From: Ulva prolifera
Lineage: Eukaryota; Chlorophyta; Ulvophyceae; Ulvales; Ulvaceae
Assembly (NCBI GenBank): GCA_023078555.1
Contig: CM041201.1
Span: forward strand, 5,959,172-6,023,171
Reading direction: 5' to 3'
Length of the DNA stretch: 64,000 nucleotides
Shown here: positions 33,016-43,853 of the stretch, piece by piece
Layout of the letters: each line of letters starts with the position of its first letter
Position numbering within the stretch: the first letter of the stretch is position 1
Notes under the pieces: model-generated
What the model saw: the letters and a program-made list of their open reading frames with translations, nothing else
The model's database searches: none
What the model was told of the DNA's origin: nothing
Position numbers and translations under genes: made by a program

Positions 33016-36000
33016 TCAGAGCCTATAAATTTTATTCCTAAATTCTTTTGTGGACTGCAGGTATCTCAGAACATGTTGCACGGCAGACCAATGTTCCTTC
33101 AGACTACTAGACATGTGCCGGGCCAGGGCATGTGCCACATAGCTCAGGTCAGGTCGTGTCACTCCTGCAATATACTGGATACTTCCTACAGCACTCATGA
33201 ACCTGGAATGCTCAGCAGCACTGGCTTTTTCCAGGTCAGGATGCTCCTTCGCACTCCTTAGTTGTTGCCGCGGCACTAAGGGAGTGGGAGACTTGCGACA
33301 GTCAGACATACTGTACTTTTCAAGCAAGTTGTGAATTTTGTTTCGTTGTGTCATGATGATTGTTTTGGCCTTGCGATCACGCATGATCTCTGTGCCAAGT
33401 GCCCATGCAAGTTCACCTAAATCTCTGCCTTCGAATTTCGTGAGAATTACGTTGACAAGTTTCTGTAGCCCCGCAGAGCTACTGAATATGAACAAGTCAT
33501 CGACCCACAAGAAAATAAAGCAGCGACCAGATGTTCTAACATACAGTCCGGGATCACTTTGTGCGCACACAAATCCCATCTCAGCTAAGACCTTTATTAA
33601 AGCTTTATGCCACTCGCGAGCGGCTTGCTTCAGGCCATACAAGGTTTTATGCAATCGCCATACATGTGCTGTCCCGTCAGTGAAGAACGGGGGCTGTTCA
33701 ACGAACACTTCTTCTTCTAACTCACCATTCAGAAAAGCGCACTGAATGTCTATATGTCTAATCTCTAAATCTTCCTGAGCAGCAACTGACAGCAACACAC
33801 GCAGTGTCGCATAACTACCAACAGGAGACCAAGTCTCAAAAAAGTCAATTCCTTCTACCTGAGAAAAACCACGCGCTACGTAACGCGCCTTATAGCGCTG
33901 AATCTCCCCCGCAGGCCCACGCTTAATCTTAAGCACCCATTTGCCCGAGATAGCCCGTTTGCCCGCAGGCAGATAGCACAACCCGAAGGTTCCGTGCTCA
34001 CCCAGTGCATCTACCTCCTCCTGCATGGCACGCAGCCATGCATCCCTGTCAGCACTCGCGAGTGCTTCCTTCAAAGAAGGCATATCAGGGTCGGAGGGCT
34101 TCTGCTTCCTGGCGGCAGCAGCTCTGCGCGACCCACGACGCTGAGCATTTTGCTGCTCACCAGACTCCACATGCTGAGGCTTCAGGCCTGCACAGGACAC
34201 TCCACAGTCAGCCGCGGCTGATGTGTCCTGATCGCAAGCTGAAACATCAATAGCAGCTACAACTGTTTCACTACTAGCAATGTCAGAGCCCGCAGGCTCA
34301 TGCATTTGTACAGCTGCTACATCCGCAGCCAATGGAACAAGGCGTCTGCGTACAAGAGGATTGATTTTAATACGAGGCAAGGCGGCTGGAATGGCCCTCA
34401 CCTCGTCAGGCAAATCAACCCCAACTGCGGCTGAGGGGTCCGGATCCTCTCCCCCTAATTCGGATCCGGTCTCCACCTCATCTGGCTCATCCTCCCAGAA
34501 GGGCCTCGGCGCCTCAGCTCCTCGCAAGGGCTGAGCAACTGCCCCCGCGCCAGATGCTGAGGCCGCTGCCGAATTACTCCCAGAACGGACCCGCTGAGCC
34601 TCCAGATTCTGATGAGCCGCAGCTCTTTCATCATCTGAGACGGTGTAGTCCATGCGTTGTTCATCGTCATCATCATAGATGCCAGGACTGTCGTCGTCCT
34701 CATCCATGTCATCATCAGACGCACTGACTGACACTTCAACAGGGTACGCAACTTCTACACCAGGGTCGTGCAACACAGCGTTGCGCGTCACAACATACTG
34801 CGCAGTACGGGAGGGCGTGGCGACAGAGTGATGCACTTCGCCGCGCACACGCTGGGGGACAAGGACGTCAGGGTGAGCAGCAGCTCTGGACATTGCACGC
34901 GTGCGATGCAAAGCTGCTCTGGCTATCTCCGGCGTTGCCCTAGCAGGGTCACGCCGGATAATCTCCGCAGAGGAGCCAGCTCCAAATCGTGGAGAGTACA
35001 CAGCAGGACTGGGCTCAGGGTTGTCCTGCCGGAAAGTCATTTCCATGACAGGAACCCTACCATGACCAGGGGGGGTGTGAAGCTGGTCACGCAGACGGCG
35101 CAACACTCCCCCATCATACGTGTGCTCTGCCGCGAAAGGAGGGACATCGGCATCAGTCACACGCTCACCCTCATTGTCCCCCTCGAAAGCAACCGTGTAG
35201 GAGTTCGCAAATTCCTCAGGTTCTCTCTTGTCCACAACGGCGGACGCATCGTACTTGCGTACGTGCCGGATCATCTGATCCGCAGTGCACATCACTTGAC
35301 GCACAACAAAAACCCAACCCCCAGGAACATCCTGGGCGTACACACGCTGCATGCTGGGGCCTAACCCAGCCCCGACCCAGTATGCAGGCACGCCCCGGGG
35401 GGACAACTTCCGCAGCTTGTCATCCCTAGGGTATGCATACACCTCAACCCCCCATGGACGCTGCCGCCGCAGCAGATCTTGGAACACCTCAACGGAGGTG
35501 TCTCTGAAAAAGGCCATGTAAGGAATGATATCCTTATCACAAGACCGCACTAAAAACTCATCTAACTCTGTCGTCGCAAGTAACTTGTACTTACGTTTCT
35601 CCTCATCCCTCAACTTATCGCGCTCGGCCTTTTTCATGCGCTTTCCCTTCCCCAGGCTCTTATCAGCTTCGTCAACGTCCGCAGACGCATTGACAGCATG
35701 CTGAGCTTTCAGGCCCTTGAGGATGCTCGCCAGCTTGTCATGGTACAATGCCGACGACGGCGTGAGATTGTGACCATGGACAACACTGGCGAGGCATTCT
35801 ATCCACAGGAACAGAGGTAGGCCGCTCGCGAGCAGCACAGCACGGAGTGACTCAAAGGCCACTCCGATCCTCCTCTCGATCATGCCATTACAGCGATGAG
35901 CGGCTGTGGGGGTCAAGCGGTGAGTGATGCCACGACGCTGGAGGTAGAGTTTTAAGGCCGCGACCATGAACTCTCCCCCTTTGTCTGTGTGTAGGATGCG

Positions 36001-38091
36001 CACACCCGGTTCACCTGGCTTCACCACATTCACCCGAATGCGTTCAATAATATAAGAGATCATGGCCGCAGCCTCATTTTTTTTGCGCAGACCGACCACG
36101 AAAGTATAACGGGTAAAGGCACACATCACAAACAAAACATATTTCACACCACCAATTCCTACTGGAGAGACAGGACCAGCTAAATCGGCATGCAGTTGCT
36201 CGCCAGGCCACTTGGCCTGGCCCATGAGCTCACGATCATTGGCAGAGAAGTTACCCGCAGGCACTTTGCCAATTCTGCAGCCGTGACACCGATTCCCTAA
36301 TGGCTCGGAATCGACATCCAAATTCAAATGACCATAAAATTCACTGTTAGACTGCATGCGTTTAAGAACCCAATTGGACTGATGAAAGGACAAGTGTGCT
36401 AGAAAAGCAGGTTCCAGCAAGTATGCATCATGTGGGACCTCAGCTCCCCCAGCATTGGGTCGCTTCAGGTCAACGGCCGCGACCGCCACATGATGCCACT
36501 GCTGTTGATCCTCAATAACTGAGGTCGGACTGCTCTGGTTAGACCAGACTACCCCCCTATTGACAGGCGCACCGACGAGAATTGGTTTCGTATCTACTGC
36601 CATTTTAAAAGCAAAGACAGGATGACCGTCCACATCTAATTCCTGATACTTGACGTCATCTTCTACGTCAGTAGCCATATCACCCAGACCAGGAACATAT
36701 AACACATTTCGACGCGTGTCTAGGAACATCTGCTCATGTCTAAGACCCATCGTGCTGAGCAGGTTGTACGGACATTCAGGAGCATAGTATACACCAGGGA
36801 TTTCCACATCCAGCGGATGCTGGTTCCCATACTTGTCCACATAAGTACCCAGGCTCACCTGAATGGTTCCCCTGCCCATGATAGAAAGCTGCCCTGGTCC
36901 CGCGAGATTGGCAACTTTCTGACATGGACCGTACTCAGTGAACATTTCCCGATTGCCTACTATATGCATGTCTGACCCACTATCAACAATGATGTTCCAC
37001 GGCATGGACGTGTCCGGCTGTGGATACTTGTCAGGCATTTCTACAGTGCAAACATCTTTGGCCGCGGCCTGTTTGCGTTGGGGGCAGTTCGCACGCAAAT
37101 GTCCCTTCTTCTTGCAGAAGAAACAGGTCCTGGTCTCCTCGCGAGGAGGCTGGCCAGCTGCGAGAGCAGCGACCACAGGGCCATCACCACGGTGCTGCTT
37201 GCGCCAGCCATGGCCTGGTTTGCCCGCGGGCGCCCCAGACCTAGCCTGCAGCGACCGCTGTTGTTTGAGCAAATCAGCATGCTCAGTCAAACGTGATATT
37301 ATCACATGAGGGGAGGAGTGTTGAACTTCGCCGCGCACAGCGTTGAACTCCTCCCCCACCTCTGACAGTTTCAATCTTAGCCATCGCTGGCCCACATCGG
37401 CACCTAGTGCCTCCAGTTGAGTGTAAACACTCATCACATCACCACAATATGTCGCAACATCTTTATTGTTTTGTGACAAAGAATTAAACCGACTCCACAG
37501 TCTGTGGATTTCGGCTTCAGTGCTAGGTCTGTACTTGGCAGTCAAGTAAGACCATGCTTCACACAAATGTGATATGCGATAGACAGTCGTCCTATCCGCG
37601 TCAGGCAAAGACATTAGGACCTGTGTCCTCGCCCTAGCATGAACACGCAGTTCGTCCGCAGACGGTGCGTGCTGCAACAAATGATCTAACTCGAATTGAC
37701 CTAACCACAAAAAGACTTTCTGTTCGTACGCAACGAAACTTTCAGTCTTAAAATTCCATTCAGGGAGTTTTCCTTTCGTCAAATCAGGTTCGCTACGTCC
37801 CCGAGATGCACGCAGCGCCTCGGTTAACGTTTCGAGTGATATGAGTGACTCAGTGTGACCAGGATCGTTCACAACATGAGAGGAAAAAGGCACCTGCTGG
37901 CTGCTCTGCCCAGTGTGGGAAGAGGGTCGTGGCCGGACAATTCGTCCGCCCCGGAGCAACATACCCGCAGGCTGTTCTCCGTCAGGGAGCTGCTGGTCAG
38001 CGTCCCTGTCGACGAGAGGCTGCTGGTCAGCATCGTCACGCCTCTCCTCGCGAGGAGAGTTGGCGTTAGAGTTGGCGTTTGAAAGAGACAT
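33016..38091 (-). CDS. Element 1 Gag-Pol polyprotein (copia)
   Basis: 1,691 codons from ATG 38091. Residues ~1-300 are gag. The zinc knuckle CFFCKKKGHLRANC (CX2CX4HX4C) is at ~322-335. Protease IIVDSGSDMHIVG, with the catalytic Asp in DSG, is at ~367-379. The integrase zinc region CHGCRIGK is near 610, and the catalytic triad lies in LHADLAGP, LHTDKGGEF and CNGMIERR (~630-750). The copia linker, rich in acidic residues, follows. RT with IDIQCAFLNG and the FLWVDDLFIF catalytic box is near 1,527. The products package and reverse-transcribe element RNA in cytoplasmic particles and integrate the cDNA. It ends in altered codons (EFRNKIYRL) after a one-base insertion; RNase H continues in the next frame. 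Confidence 0.95.
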   Translation of the reverse strand: MSLSNANSNANSPREERRDDADQQPLVDRDADQQLPDGEQPAGMLLRGGRIVRPRPSSHTGQSSQQVPFSSHVVNDPGHTESLISLETLTEALRASRGRSEPDLTKGKLPEWNFKTESFVAYEQKVFLWLGQFELDHLLQHAPSADELRVHARARTQVLMSLPDADRTTVYRISHLCEAWSYLTAKYRPSTEAEIHRLWSRFNSLSQNNKDVATYCGDVMSVYTQLEALGADVGQRWLRLKLSEVGEEFNAVRGEVQHSSPHVIISRLTEHADLLKQQRSLQARSGAPAGKPGHGWRKQHRGDGPVVAALAAGQPPREETRTCFFCKKKGHLRANCPQRKQAAAKDVCTVEMPDKYPQPDTSMPWNIIVDSGSDMHIVGNREMFTEYGPCQKVANLAGPGQLSIMGRGTIQVSLGTYVDKYGNQHPLDVEIPGVYYAPECPYNLLSTMGLRHEQMFLDTRRNVLYVPGLGDMATDVEDDVKYQELDVDGHPVFAFKMAVDTKPILVGAPVNRGVVWSNQSSPTSVIEDQQQWHHVAVAAVDLKRPNAGGAEVPHDAYLLEPAFLAHLSFHQSNWVLKRMQSNSEFYGHLNLDVDSEPLGNRCHGCRIGKVPAGNFSANDRELMGQAKWPGEQLHADLAGPVSPVGIGGVKYVLFVMCAFTRYTFVVGLRKKNEAAAMISYIIERIRVNVVKPGEPGVRILHTDKGGEFMVAALKLYLQRRGITHRLTPTAAHRCNGMIERRIGVAFESLRAVLLASGLPLFLWIECLASVVHGHNLTPSSALYHDKLASILKGLKAQHAVNASADVDEADKSLGKGKRMKKAERDKLRDEEKRKYKLLATTELDEFLVRSCDKDIIPYMAFFRDTSVEVFQDLLRRQRPWGVEVYAYPRDDKLRKLSPRGVPAYWVGAGLGPSMQRVYAQDVPGGWVFVVRQVMCTADQMIRHVRKYDASAVVDKREPEEFANSYTVAFEGDNEGERVTDADVPPFAAEHTYDGGVLRRLRDQLHTPPGHGRVPVMEMTFRQDNPEPSPAVYSPRFGAGSSAEIIRRDPARATPEIARAALHRTRAMSRAAAHPDVLVPQRVRGEVHHSVATPSRTAQYVVTRNAVLHDPGVEVAYPVEVSVSASDDDMDEDDDSPGIYDDDDEQRMDYTVSDDERAAAHQNLEAQRVRSGSNSAAASASGAGAVAQPLRGAEAPRPFWEDEPDEVETGSELGGEDPDPSAAVGVDLPDEVRAIPAALPRIKINPLVRRRLVPLAADVAAVQMHEPAGSDIASSETVVAAIDVSACDQDTSAAADCGVSCAGLKPQHVESGEQQNAQRRGSRRAAAARKQKPSDPDMPSLKEALASADRDAWLRAMQEEVDALGEHGTFGLCYLPAGKRAISGKWVLKIKRGPAGEIQRYKARYVARGFSQVEGIDFFETWSPVGSYATLRVLLSVAAQEDLEIRHIDIQCAFLNGELEEEVFVEQPPFFTDGTAHVWRLHKTLYGLKQAAREWHKALIKVLAEMGFVCAQSDPGLYVRTSGRCFIFLWVDDLFIFSSSAGLQKLVNVILTKFEGRDLGELAWALGTEIMRDRKAKTIIMTQRNKIHNLLEKYSMSDCRKSPTPLVPRQQLRSAKEHPDLEKASAAEHSRFMSAVGSIQYIAGVTRPDLSYVAHALARHMSSSLKEHWSAVQHVLRYLQSTKEFRNKIYRL

Positions 38092-38396
38092 CCTGCATTA
38101 GGACAGACGGTTGTTTGTCGCGCGCAGCAACTAAACCGGTGGGATTGCTCGCAAGCATACAGGTTGAGAAAATAAGCGAACGCGTTCGCTTTTCTCAGCG
38201 CTGATCATTAAAACAAACTTCTCGAATTGTGTCTAACAACAATATACTACGAGAGAGCTAAATGATGCCTACGCTTTGACCGCAGTCTGAGCGCCGGCAG
38301 AACAGTGGGATGCCCGCCGTGTCTGCGCACAGACATTGGCCGACGGCTTCCTGAACAAGACCATAAACAGACATAACGCTTACATCACTGATACCA

Positions 38397-38744
38397 TGTC
38401 AGAAAAACTATCATTTGTGCAGGTCAGGACGCGCAGTCCTTGTTCAGGTCAGGACAGGACAGCCAGCATCTCATACCTGCTGCGCACAGAGGTAGAACCG
38501 AGAGATGCTGAGGGGAAGTGCTAGTACCGGGAAACAGTAAGGATAATGGTTACAGATCTCAGTGTGCACATGCTTATATGCACACTGAACACTCAAGGTT
38601 ACGGCGGGAAACCCTCGCACGATCTCTCTCACTACATCGAGACAATCCTAACTGGCGGCTTACCCCTACACTGGATCCGCGGATCGTCCGTGCATGGATG
38701 CACCTGTCACCACGCTGCTGCCCGCAGGCTCATGCATTGTGACA
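38397..38744 (-). repeat. 5' LTR of element 1
   Basis: 348 bp, one mismatch to the 3' LTR. The primer-binding site abuts it at 38396. It should contain the element's promoter on the minus strand. Confidence 0.95.
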
Positions 38745-39201
38745 TCGTCCACCACGGAGTAACATGCCCGCGGGCTGTTCCCCGTCAGGGAGGTGCTGGT
38801 CAGCGTCCCTGTTGACGATCGGCTGCTGCTCAACCTCGTCACGCCTCTCCTTGCGAGGAGAGTTGGAGTTGGAGCGATCAGAGTTAGACATCATGCAGTA
38901 GGACGAACGGTGATCAGTCGCGCGCAGCAACTAAACACATGGGGTGGCTCGCGAGCCGACAGGTTGAGAAAAATAAGCGAATGCGTTTGCTTTTTCTCAG
39001 CGCTGATCATTTAAAGCAAGCTTCTCGAATTGTATCTGATAACAATGTGCTAAGAGAAAGCTAGATGATGCCTGCGCTTCAGACCGCAGTCTGAGCGCCG
39101 GCAGAACAGTGGAATGCCTGCCGTGTCTGCGCACAGACATTGGCCGACGGCTTCCAGAACAAGACCATAGACAGACATAACGCTAACGTTCACCGATACC
39201 A
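38745..39201 (-). pseudogene. Element 2 gag N-terminus and leader
   Basis: ATG at 38891 reads MSNSDRSNSNSPRKERRDEV, continuing to DGEQPAGMLLRGG. Element 1 is then inserted; the reading resumes below 32168. Between 38892 and 39201 is the untranslated leader, ending with the primer-binding site TGGTATCGGTGA next to the LTR. Confidence 0.9.
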
Positions 39202-39552
39202 TGTCAGAAAGTCTATCCTTCGTCAGGTCAGACGCGCAATCTTATGTCAAGTCAGGGGGCCAGCATCTCATACCTGCTGCGCACAGAGGTAGAACCAGAG
39301 AGATGCTGAGGGGAGACAAGATACAGCTAGTACCGTGAAACAGTGATAAGTAATGGTTACAGATCTCAGTGTGCACATGCTTATATGCACACTGAACACT
39401 CAAGGTTATGCTCGGGAAACCCTCGCGGGATCTCTCTCACTACATCGAGACAATCCTAACTGGCGGCTTACCCCTACACTGGATCCGCGGATCGTCCGTG
39501 CATGGGTGCACCTGTCACCACGCTGCTGCCCGCAGGCTCATGCATTGTGACA
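39202..39552 (-). repeat. 5' LTR of element 2
   Basis: 351 bp, TGTCAGAAAGTC to TTGTGACA on the plus strand. It is highly similar to 26517-26867. Confidence 0.93.
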
Positions 39553-39652
39553 CGTTCTACCTCTGTGCGCAGGATGTATGAGATGCTGGTTGTTCTGACC
39601 CGACCGGCATGAGGACTGCGCGTATGACCTGCACAAATGATATCGTTTCTGA
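39553..39652 (+). repeat. 3' LTR of element 3, right piece
   Basis: It resumes the LTR interrupted at 26516 (GTTCTACCTCTGTGCGCAG...) and ends ATCGTTTCTGACA. This is the right boundary of the whole nested cluster. Confidence 0.87.
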
Positions 39653-41842
39653 CACATACGACACATGCATCGATGTTGCACACCGCTGTGGTCCCTTTGA
39701 TGAAATCCAAGCAGAGTTAAAAGTGTTATCAGAATTCAGTACGACAGACATACACCAGAAGAGATAAATATGCGTGTTCCTTATATACTGTTCAAGGCAC
39801 CAAAGCGTAAGGCTTTGTGCCTGTCGATAGGTATCATGCTTGCAGTGGCTACATGCTGCCTAACATTCCCGAGAATATTCCAACAGAGAACAATCTTGTT
39901 TTAACATCCGTTGTGCAGACTGTTGAGCCTAACACCATGCACGACCACATATACCGACATATACCATGCATGACCACTGTTGAGGGATTGATTTCGTCAT
40001 GAACTTCAATTATGCTGTGAGCCGCAATCAGTTGCTTGCCGGTGTTGGGACTGTTTGATGTTATGCGGTCTCTAATTGTTGCCTGCAACTGGGACATATT
40101 GAGAGGCAGAGCAGCCAACACAGAGGGCTATCATGCTCATGCCACTGCACAGTTGCTGAACCTCGCAGCACAGAGAAGACCAGTGCTTGCGTTGCGCTTT
40201 TGTGGCAGGTCAGTGATGGCTGCCTCTGCGAGTTTGCAGCCCTCTCAAATGCCATAGGCTGCATAACTGCCGAAACGATCTGATCGGTGCCCTGCACCCG
40301 TCCTCATATGTGTCGAAATACCCTTGCACTTTCAGCCGCGTGTCAGTCACACTGTTGATTGCGTGCAGCCCAACTGTTGTGGAAGCATACCACGTATGGC
40401 AGATCTGCCATAGGCTTTGCCTCGGGCTCTGATGTGCTGATAGAAGCTGATATTTCGTGGGTGCACCTTTATGCATCAGAATGCGTGAATGCAGGTGCTA
40501 GTGTGTGGGAAGGCGCCGCGGGACGAACGGCCATGCCCTGACATATCCCGTCAATACGCACCGCAGATCACCGGCACGATTACGTACACATGGGAGATTG
40601 CGTGGTGCTGTGAAATATCTAATCTAGTGCAGAGGCGCTTGCACTGATACAGCGTGTTGGAACTCTAGCAACTCTACACCAGTTGTCACAAATTTGTGGC
40701 ATCTGGTGCAGATGCGCGACTTCTCACACTGCTATATGAACAATTTGGATGTCAGGCTGCCATTCAGCGTGCGCAGATCTACTAAAGGCATATGCAGTCC
40801 AACGCCACGCTCCCAAGAATCCGGAGTCCCGCAACGCAAGCAAACATAGGCTGCCAGCGTGCGCCGTTCATGCTGCGGAGTGCCTAGATTAGCATCCGCC
40901 GTGCACTGGAGCTAGCTGATCGTTACGTGTGCCAGGTCCGATGGCCTTCACTGTCCTCCAGGCAAAGCCCAACTTACGTGTTGGAGCGTCCACACACAGT
41001 CTCTGAAATCGCAGTTACAAGGCGAATATGCCATCTTCTCTCATTCTAGCCGTGCACATGTCAGCTTCGGCTGCAGCGAAAACACTTTCAGAGCCAATTG
41101 ATCACTCGCTTGCGGGTTCCCATGAGCAATGCCCATAGGTCCACATCGGTATGTGTCCCAAATGCCTGACCTTGATCAATGATGTTACATATCTTGATGC
41201 TGACTCGCATCGCCTGGCCCCAGGCAGGTGGACTGTGATGAGTTCGCCATGCCGGCAGAATGTTACAAGCAGCCTCAGGGACAGCTGCAAGGCGCTGGAC
41301 CCGTAACAGCCCACCCGTGACACTGACCACCACAAGCACGGGTCACTCCGGCTACCCGCGACATGTCACGGGTTCAAGCCATTCTTGTACATATGCTGCC
41401 TGCGAGTCGCGTGTGGTCCATTCTGGACGCTGGGCGCGATCCTTCCCAACATTGTTGCGTCTGGGTATTATTTGGTCTGTGATCACTATGTCTGTGATCT
41501 GTCCACACGTCAGGTGCTGACGGAAATGCCCCTCGAGGGTATGGCGTCGTGCACGACCGGCTGGATTTGCTTGAGTTGGCTCCTGACGCTCCAACGATAC
41601 GGCAAACTATAGCGGCAAAGAGACTCATCTTCCAATCACGTCGCCACCACTTTGCCCTGGACCACGCTCGATCGTCAACGTCGGAGGCAAAAAATGCTGA
41701 CCCGTTCGACTCGAGGTGCACTGGTGGCCACCAGACCCGCGATCGGAGGGTGAGCGCTGGTGTGACCATGGCACGCCGCAAGAACCGTCAGAATTGCGCA
41801 AATTATACTGTAATTAAGCATGCCGCATCGAAGACTCGTGCG
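39653..41842. other. No recognised gene
   Basis: Open frames are short and mutually overlapping, and I could not assemble them into a known family. 40080-40260 (+) has a protein-like stretch (HATAQLLNLAAQRRPVLAL), and 41352-41594 (-) another (GQITDIVITDQIIPRRNNV). Either could be an exon of an unidentified gene. The region from about 41500 presumably includes the prefoldin promoter. Confidence 0.35.
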
Positions 41843-42840
41843 ATGACGAAGACCGCTGAAGTCAGTCACTTGCTCCATAACCACCAGAGCAGGCCCAGGT
41901 AGAGGGCATTCGGTAAAAGCAACGCTACTGGAAAACAGACCATGGAGGCATGGACCCAGCTTCATATGTGTTTTTTTTGCTGTCGCCAAGACCACGATTT
42001 GGTTCAATTTAGGGCTCTGGCAGAATGGTACCATGTTGCTTGTTGCAGAGGCAGACAGCTGTTGAAGTAAACTGGCAGGATCAGGAGCGCATCAACAACT
42101 TTGGAAAGTTGAATCACCGACACCAAGTGATTAGAGTGAGTCTTGAGGACAAAAAGGTATGTTGACAGTCGCAGTGCGGGGAAATGCTTGCAGTGTCTAG
42201 CTGCAGCGCACTTCAAGCTTCAGTCGCTCTGCAGAAACATTTAGAACACCTTGAGGAGGCACAGAATGAGCTCATGCTTGTCGATGAGGATGATACTACG
42301 AGATTCCTTGTGGGTGAATGTTTTTTGCACATTGGAAATGAAGATGCTGACAACAGAATCAGCCGTGGTGTGCAGTCGTACCTAGATCAACGAAAATTGA
42401 AAGGAGTTCGTGCAAATATTTCTTTGGGTACAAGCGTGCCATAGTTCCAAATGCATAATCTATGAAGTCGATTGACACCTGTGGTACACAGAGATGGAGA
42501 CCCTCCAAGGTGCAATTGATGCACTCGAGTCAGAGCATGGAGAACTTAAACAAAGAATGGATGTCCTGAAAGGGGTGCGCGCTACACCAAAGGTTCCCTT
42601 TGTTATCTCGAGATATGTTATAGGTCCCTCCCAGAAAGCCGTTGATCGCAATGCACTCATTGATGCGCTAGTTTCATACATGTGGACAGTTTGTGACATC
42701 CCTGCTCCCGTGAGCCTGAACACTGCAGCAGACGTTTATCTCTCAATCCGTTCAATTCAATTGTTGTACATTATGGCATGCAGGATCTCTATGACAAGTT
42801 TGGAGATCAAATCAACTTAGACGATGATCAGGACAACTAG
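41843..42840 (+). CDS. PFDN4: Prefoldin subunit 4 (beta-type)
   Basis: Model join(41843..41898, 42051..42156, 42235..42367, 42492..42574, 42784..42840), frame kept throughout, ~144 aa (family usually ~130). Segments in order: VNWQDQERINNFGKLNHR; KKKHLEHLEEAQNELMLVD; FLVGECFLHIGNEDADNRI; METLQGAIDALESEHGELKQ; LYDKFGDQINLDDD at the C-terminus. These match the prefoldin-4 layout of two coiled coils around a beta hairpin and the conserved LYAKFG-INL tail. Prefoldin is a cytosolic hexamer passing unfolded actin and tubulin to the CCT chaperonin. Exons 2-5 are well supported. The first exon (MTKTAEVSHLL...) is the best phase-compatible candidate but is tentative. Confidence 0.85.
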
Positions 42841-43853
42841 CAGATGCTGAAAACCTTAGGATCACAATTTGAAGCACCATGAAACATCCTGCGTTTCAGA
42901 CATCATCTTGCGGCAGTGTGCTCTCGTCGTTCGCCTCGCAAGCAACCACGTGGCTTGCCCGACTGCCAGGGGCCCGATTGAGTGTATTGCATGATCACAA
43001 GGCTATGCGTTCTGACAGATGACTGCAGCAGCTGCATGGAGAACTGTTACAGTGAATCCATCATCTTGCACACATACACTCCATTTTATCGCAGCAACAG
43101 CAGAGCATATACATTTTCCTGCAGTATGAGCCTTGAAAATCGCTGCGGTGGCCTGTGGTAGCCCATGGCAACACATCCCGATGAACACTGCATACGCTAC
43201 TCACCTACGCCAATACACAATATCTAAAGCTGCAAAGGTCTTCCAGTGCATGTCTGTTCCGCCTGTGCCATCGCTAATGGGCGGATGCATATCCGTAATT
43301 CTGAGCCAGCGGGCCTGTTCGTCAGCACTTAGCGATAACTGAGCTTGATAAGTTATATTTAGCTACCACCGCATGACGCAGGCGCAAAACGCAATCGTCA
43401 TTTCTACAATGATGCTTCTTTGATATTCAAAAAGTTCAGGCGCGTCCAGAGTTTTTAATCCAGACCAGCCTCGTCTGCAGGCCCACGCAGAGGATTCTGT
43501 AGATAATAATTGACTCAGTACTCCTGTCCGGCCAAGCAGAGGCGCATATTTTCACACTGACCTCCATGCCAGCAGTCAGCCTAGGTTGCCATGGTCCCTT
43601 CAAAATGTAGTGCACCTGCTGTGCCGGCGTTGGACAGCTTTTACACAGTACTACTGATTAAGCATGTCACCATGTCACCCGCAAGCTTACTGTCAATGAG
43701 GCACGGACTGTGTACGATGGGATAATAACAGCTATGCACTAGACATATGGTAAGCTATTTCAGTATCGCACTGTCTCAAGCCTTCCACACGAGACAGACT
43801 CGGTGAGACAAATGGATTATAAGGGAGAGACATGCATGCCGCTCTTGCGATCT
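42841..43853. other. Intergenic; no recognised gene
   Basis: Only short open frames. It lies between the 3' end of prefoldin 4 and the 3' end of the isoamylase gene (convergent), so it probably holds both 3' UTRs. Confidence 0.4.

Larger units (their letters stand above)
32173..38744 (-). mobile_element. Copia element 1 (family A), youngest and nearly intact
   Basis: 6,572 bp with a perfect 5-bp duplication TCGTC (32168-32172 and 38745-38749). The two 348-bp LTRs differ at one position (TGCACTGG at the left, TACACTGG at the right). On the minus strand: 5' LTR, primer-binding site TGGTATCAGTGA (38396-38385), a single gag-pol frame from 38091, and polypurine tract GGGTTTATGGGGGAG abutting the 3' LTR at 32520. 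Domain order gag-protease-integrase-RT-RNase H defines Ty1/copia (Pseudoviridae). It sits inside the gag of element 2. Confidence 0.96.
26517..39552 (-). mobile_element. Copia element 2 (family A), inserted in the 3' LTR of element 3
   Basis: LTRs at 26517-26867 (3') and 39202-39552 (5'), each 351 bp, differ at roughly 13 positions by eye. The flanks GGTTC (26512-26516) and CGTTC (39553-39557) are a 5-bp duplication with one change. The element reads on the minus strand: gag start ATG at 38891, gag to protease down to 30761, integrase to 30075, the integrase C-terminus and linker to 29283, and RT/RNase H to 26885. Frameshifts lie near 32120-32160, 30750, 30255, 30000-30075 and the poly-G at 29294. 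Gag is split by element 1 at 32168/38749. Confidence 0.92.
18764..39652 (+). mobile_element. Copia element 3 (family A, outermost and oldest)
   Basis: Plus-strand element made of a 5' LTR (18764-20113, interrupted), primer-binding site TGGTATCGGTGA at 20114, a gag start at 20427, and decayed pol to the stop near 26264. A polypurine tract (GGGTTTATGGGGGAG) and a 3' LTR follow, the latter split into 26282-26516 and 39553-39652 by element 2. About 2.2 kb from mid-gag to the integrase C-terminus is deleted at a junction near 22458. It hosts five further insertions. LTR divergence is high (roughly 15-20% by eye). The flanks GCATG and CATAC do not form a clear target duplication. Confidence 0.8.

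Noticed and set aside
18759..39657. Target duplication for copia element 3
   Set aside because: The flanks GCATG and CATAC do not match convincingly, so none is claimed.
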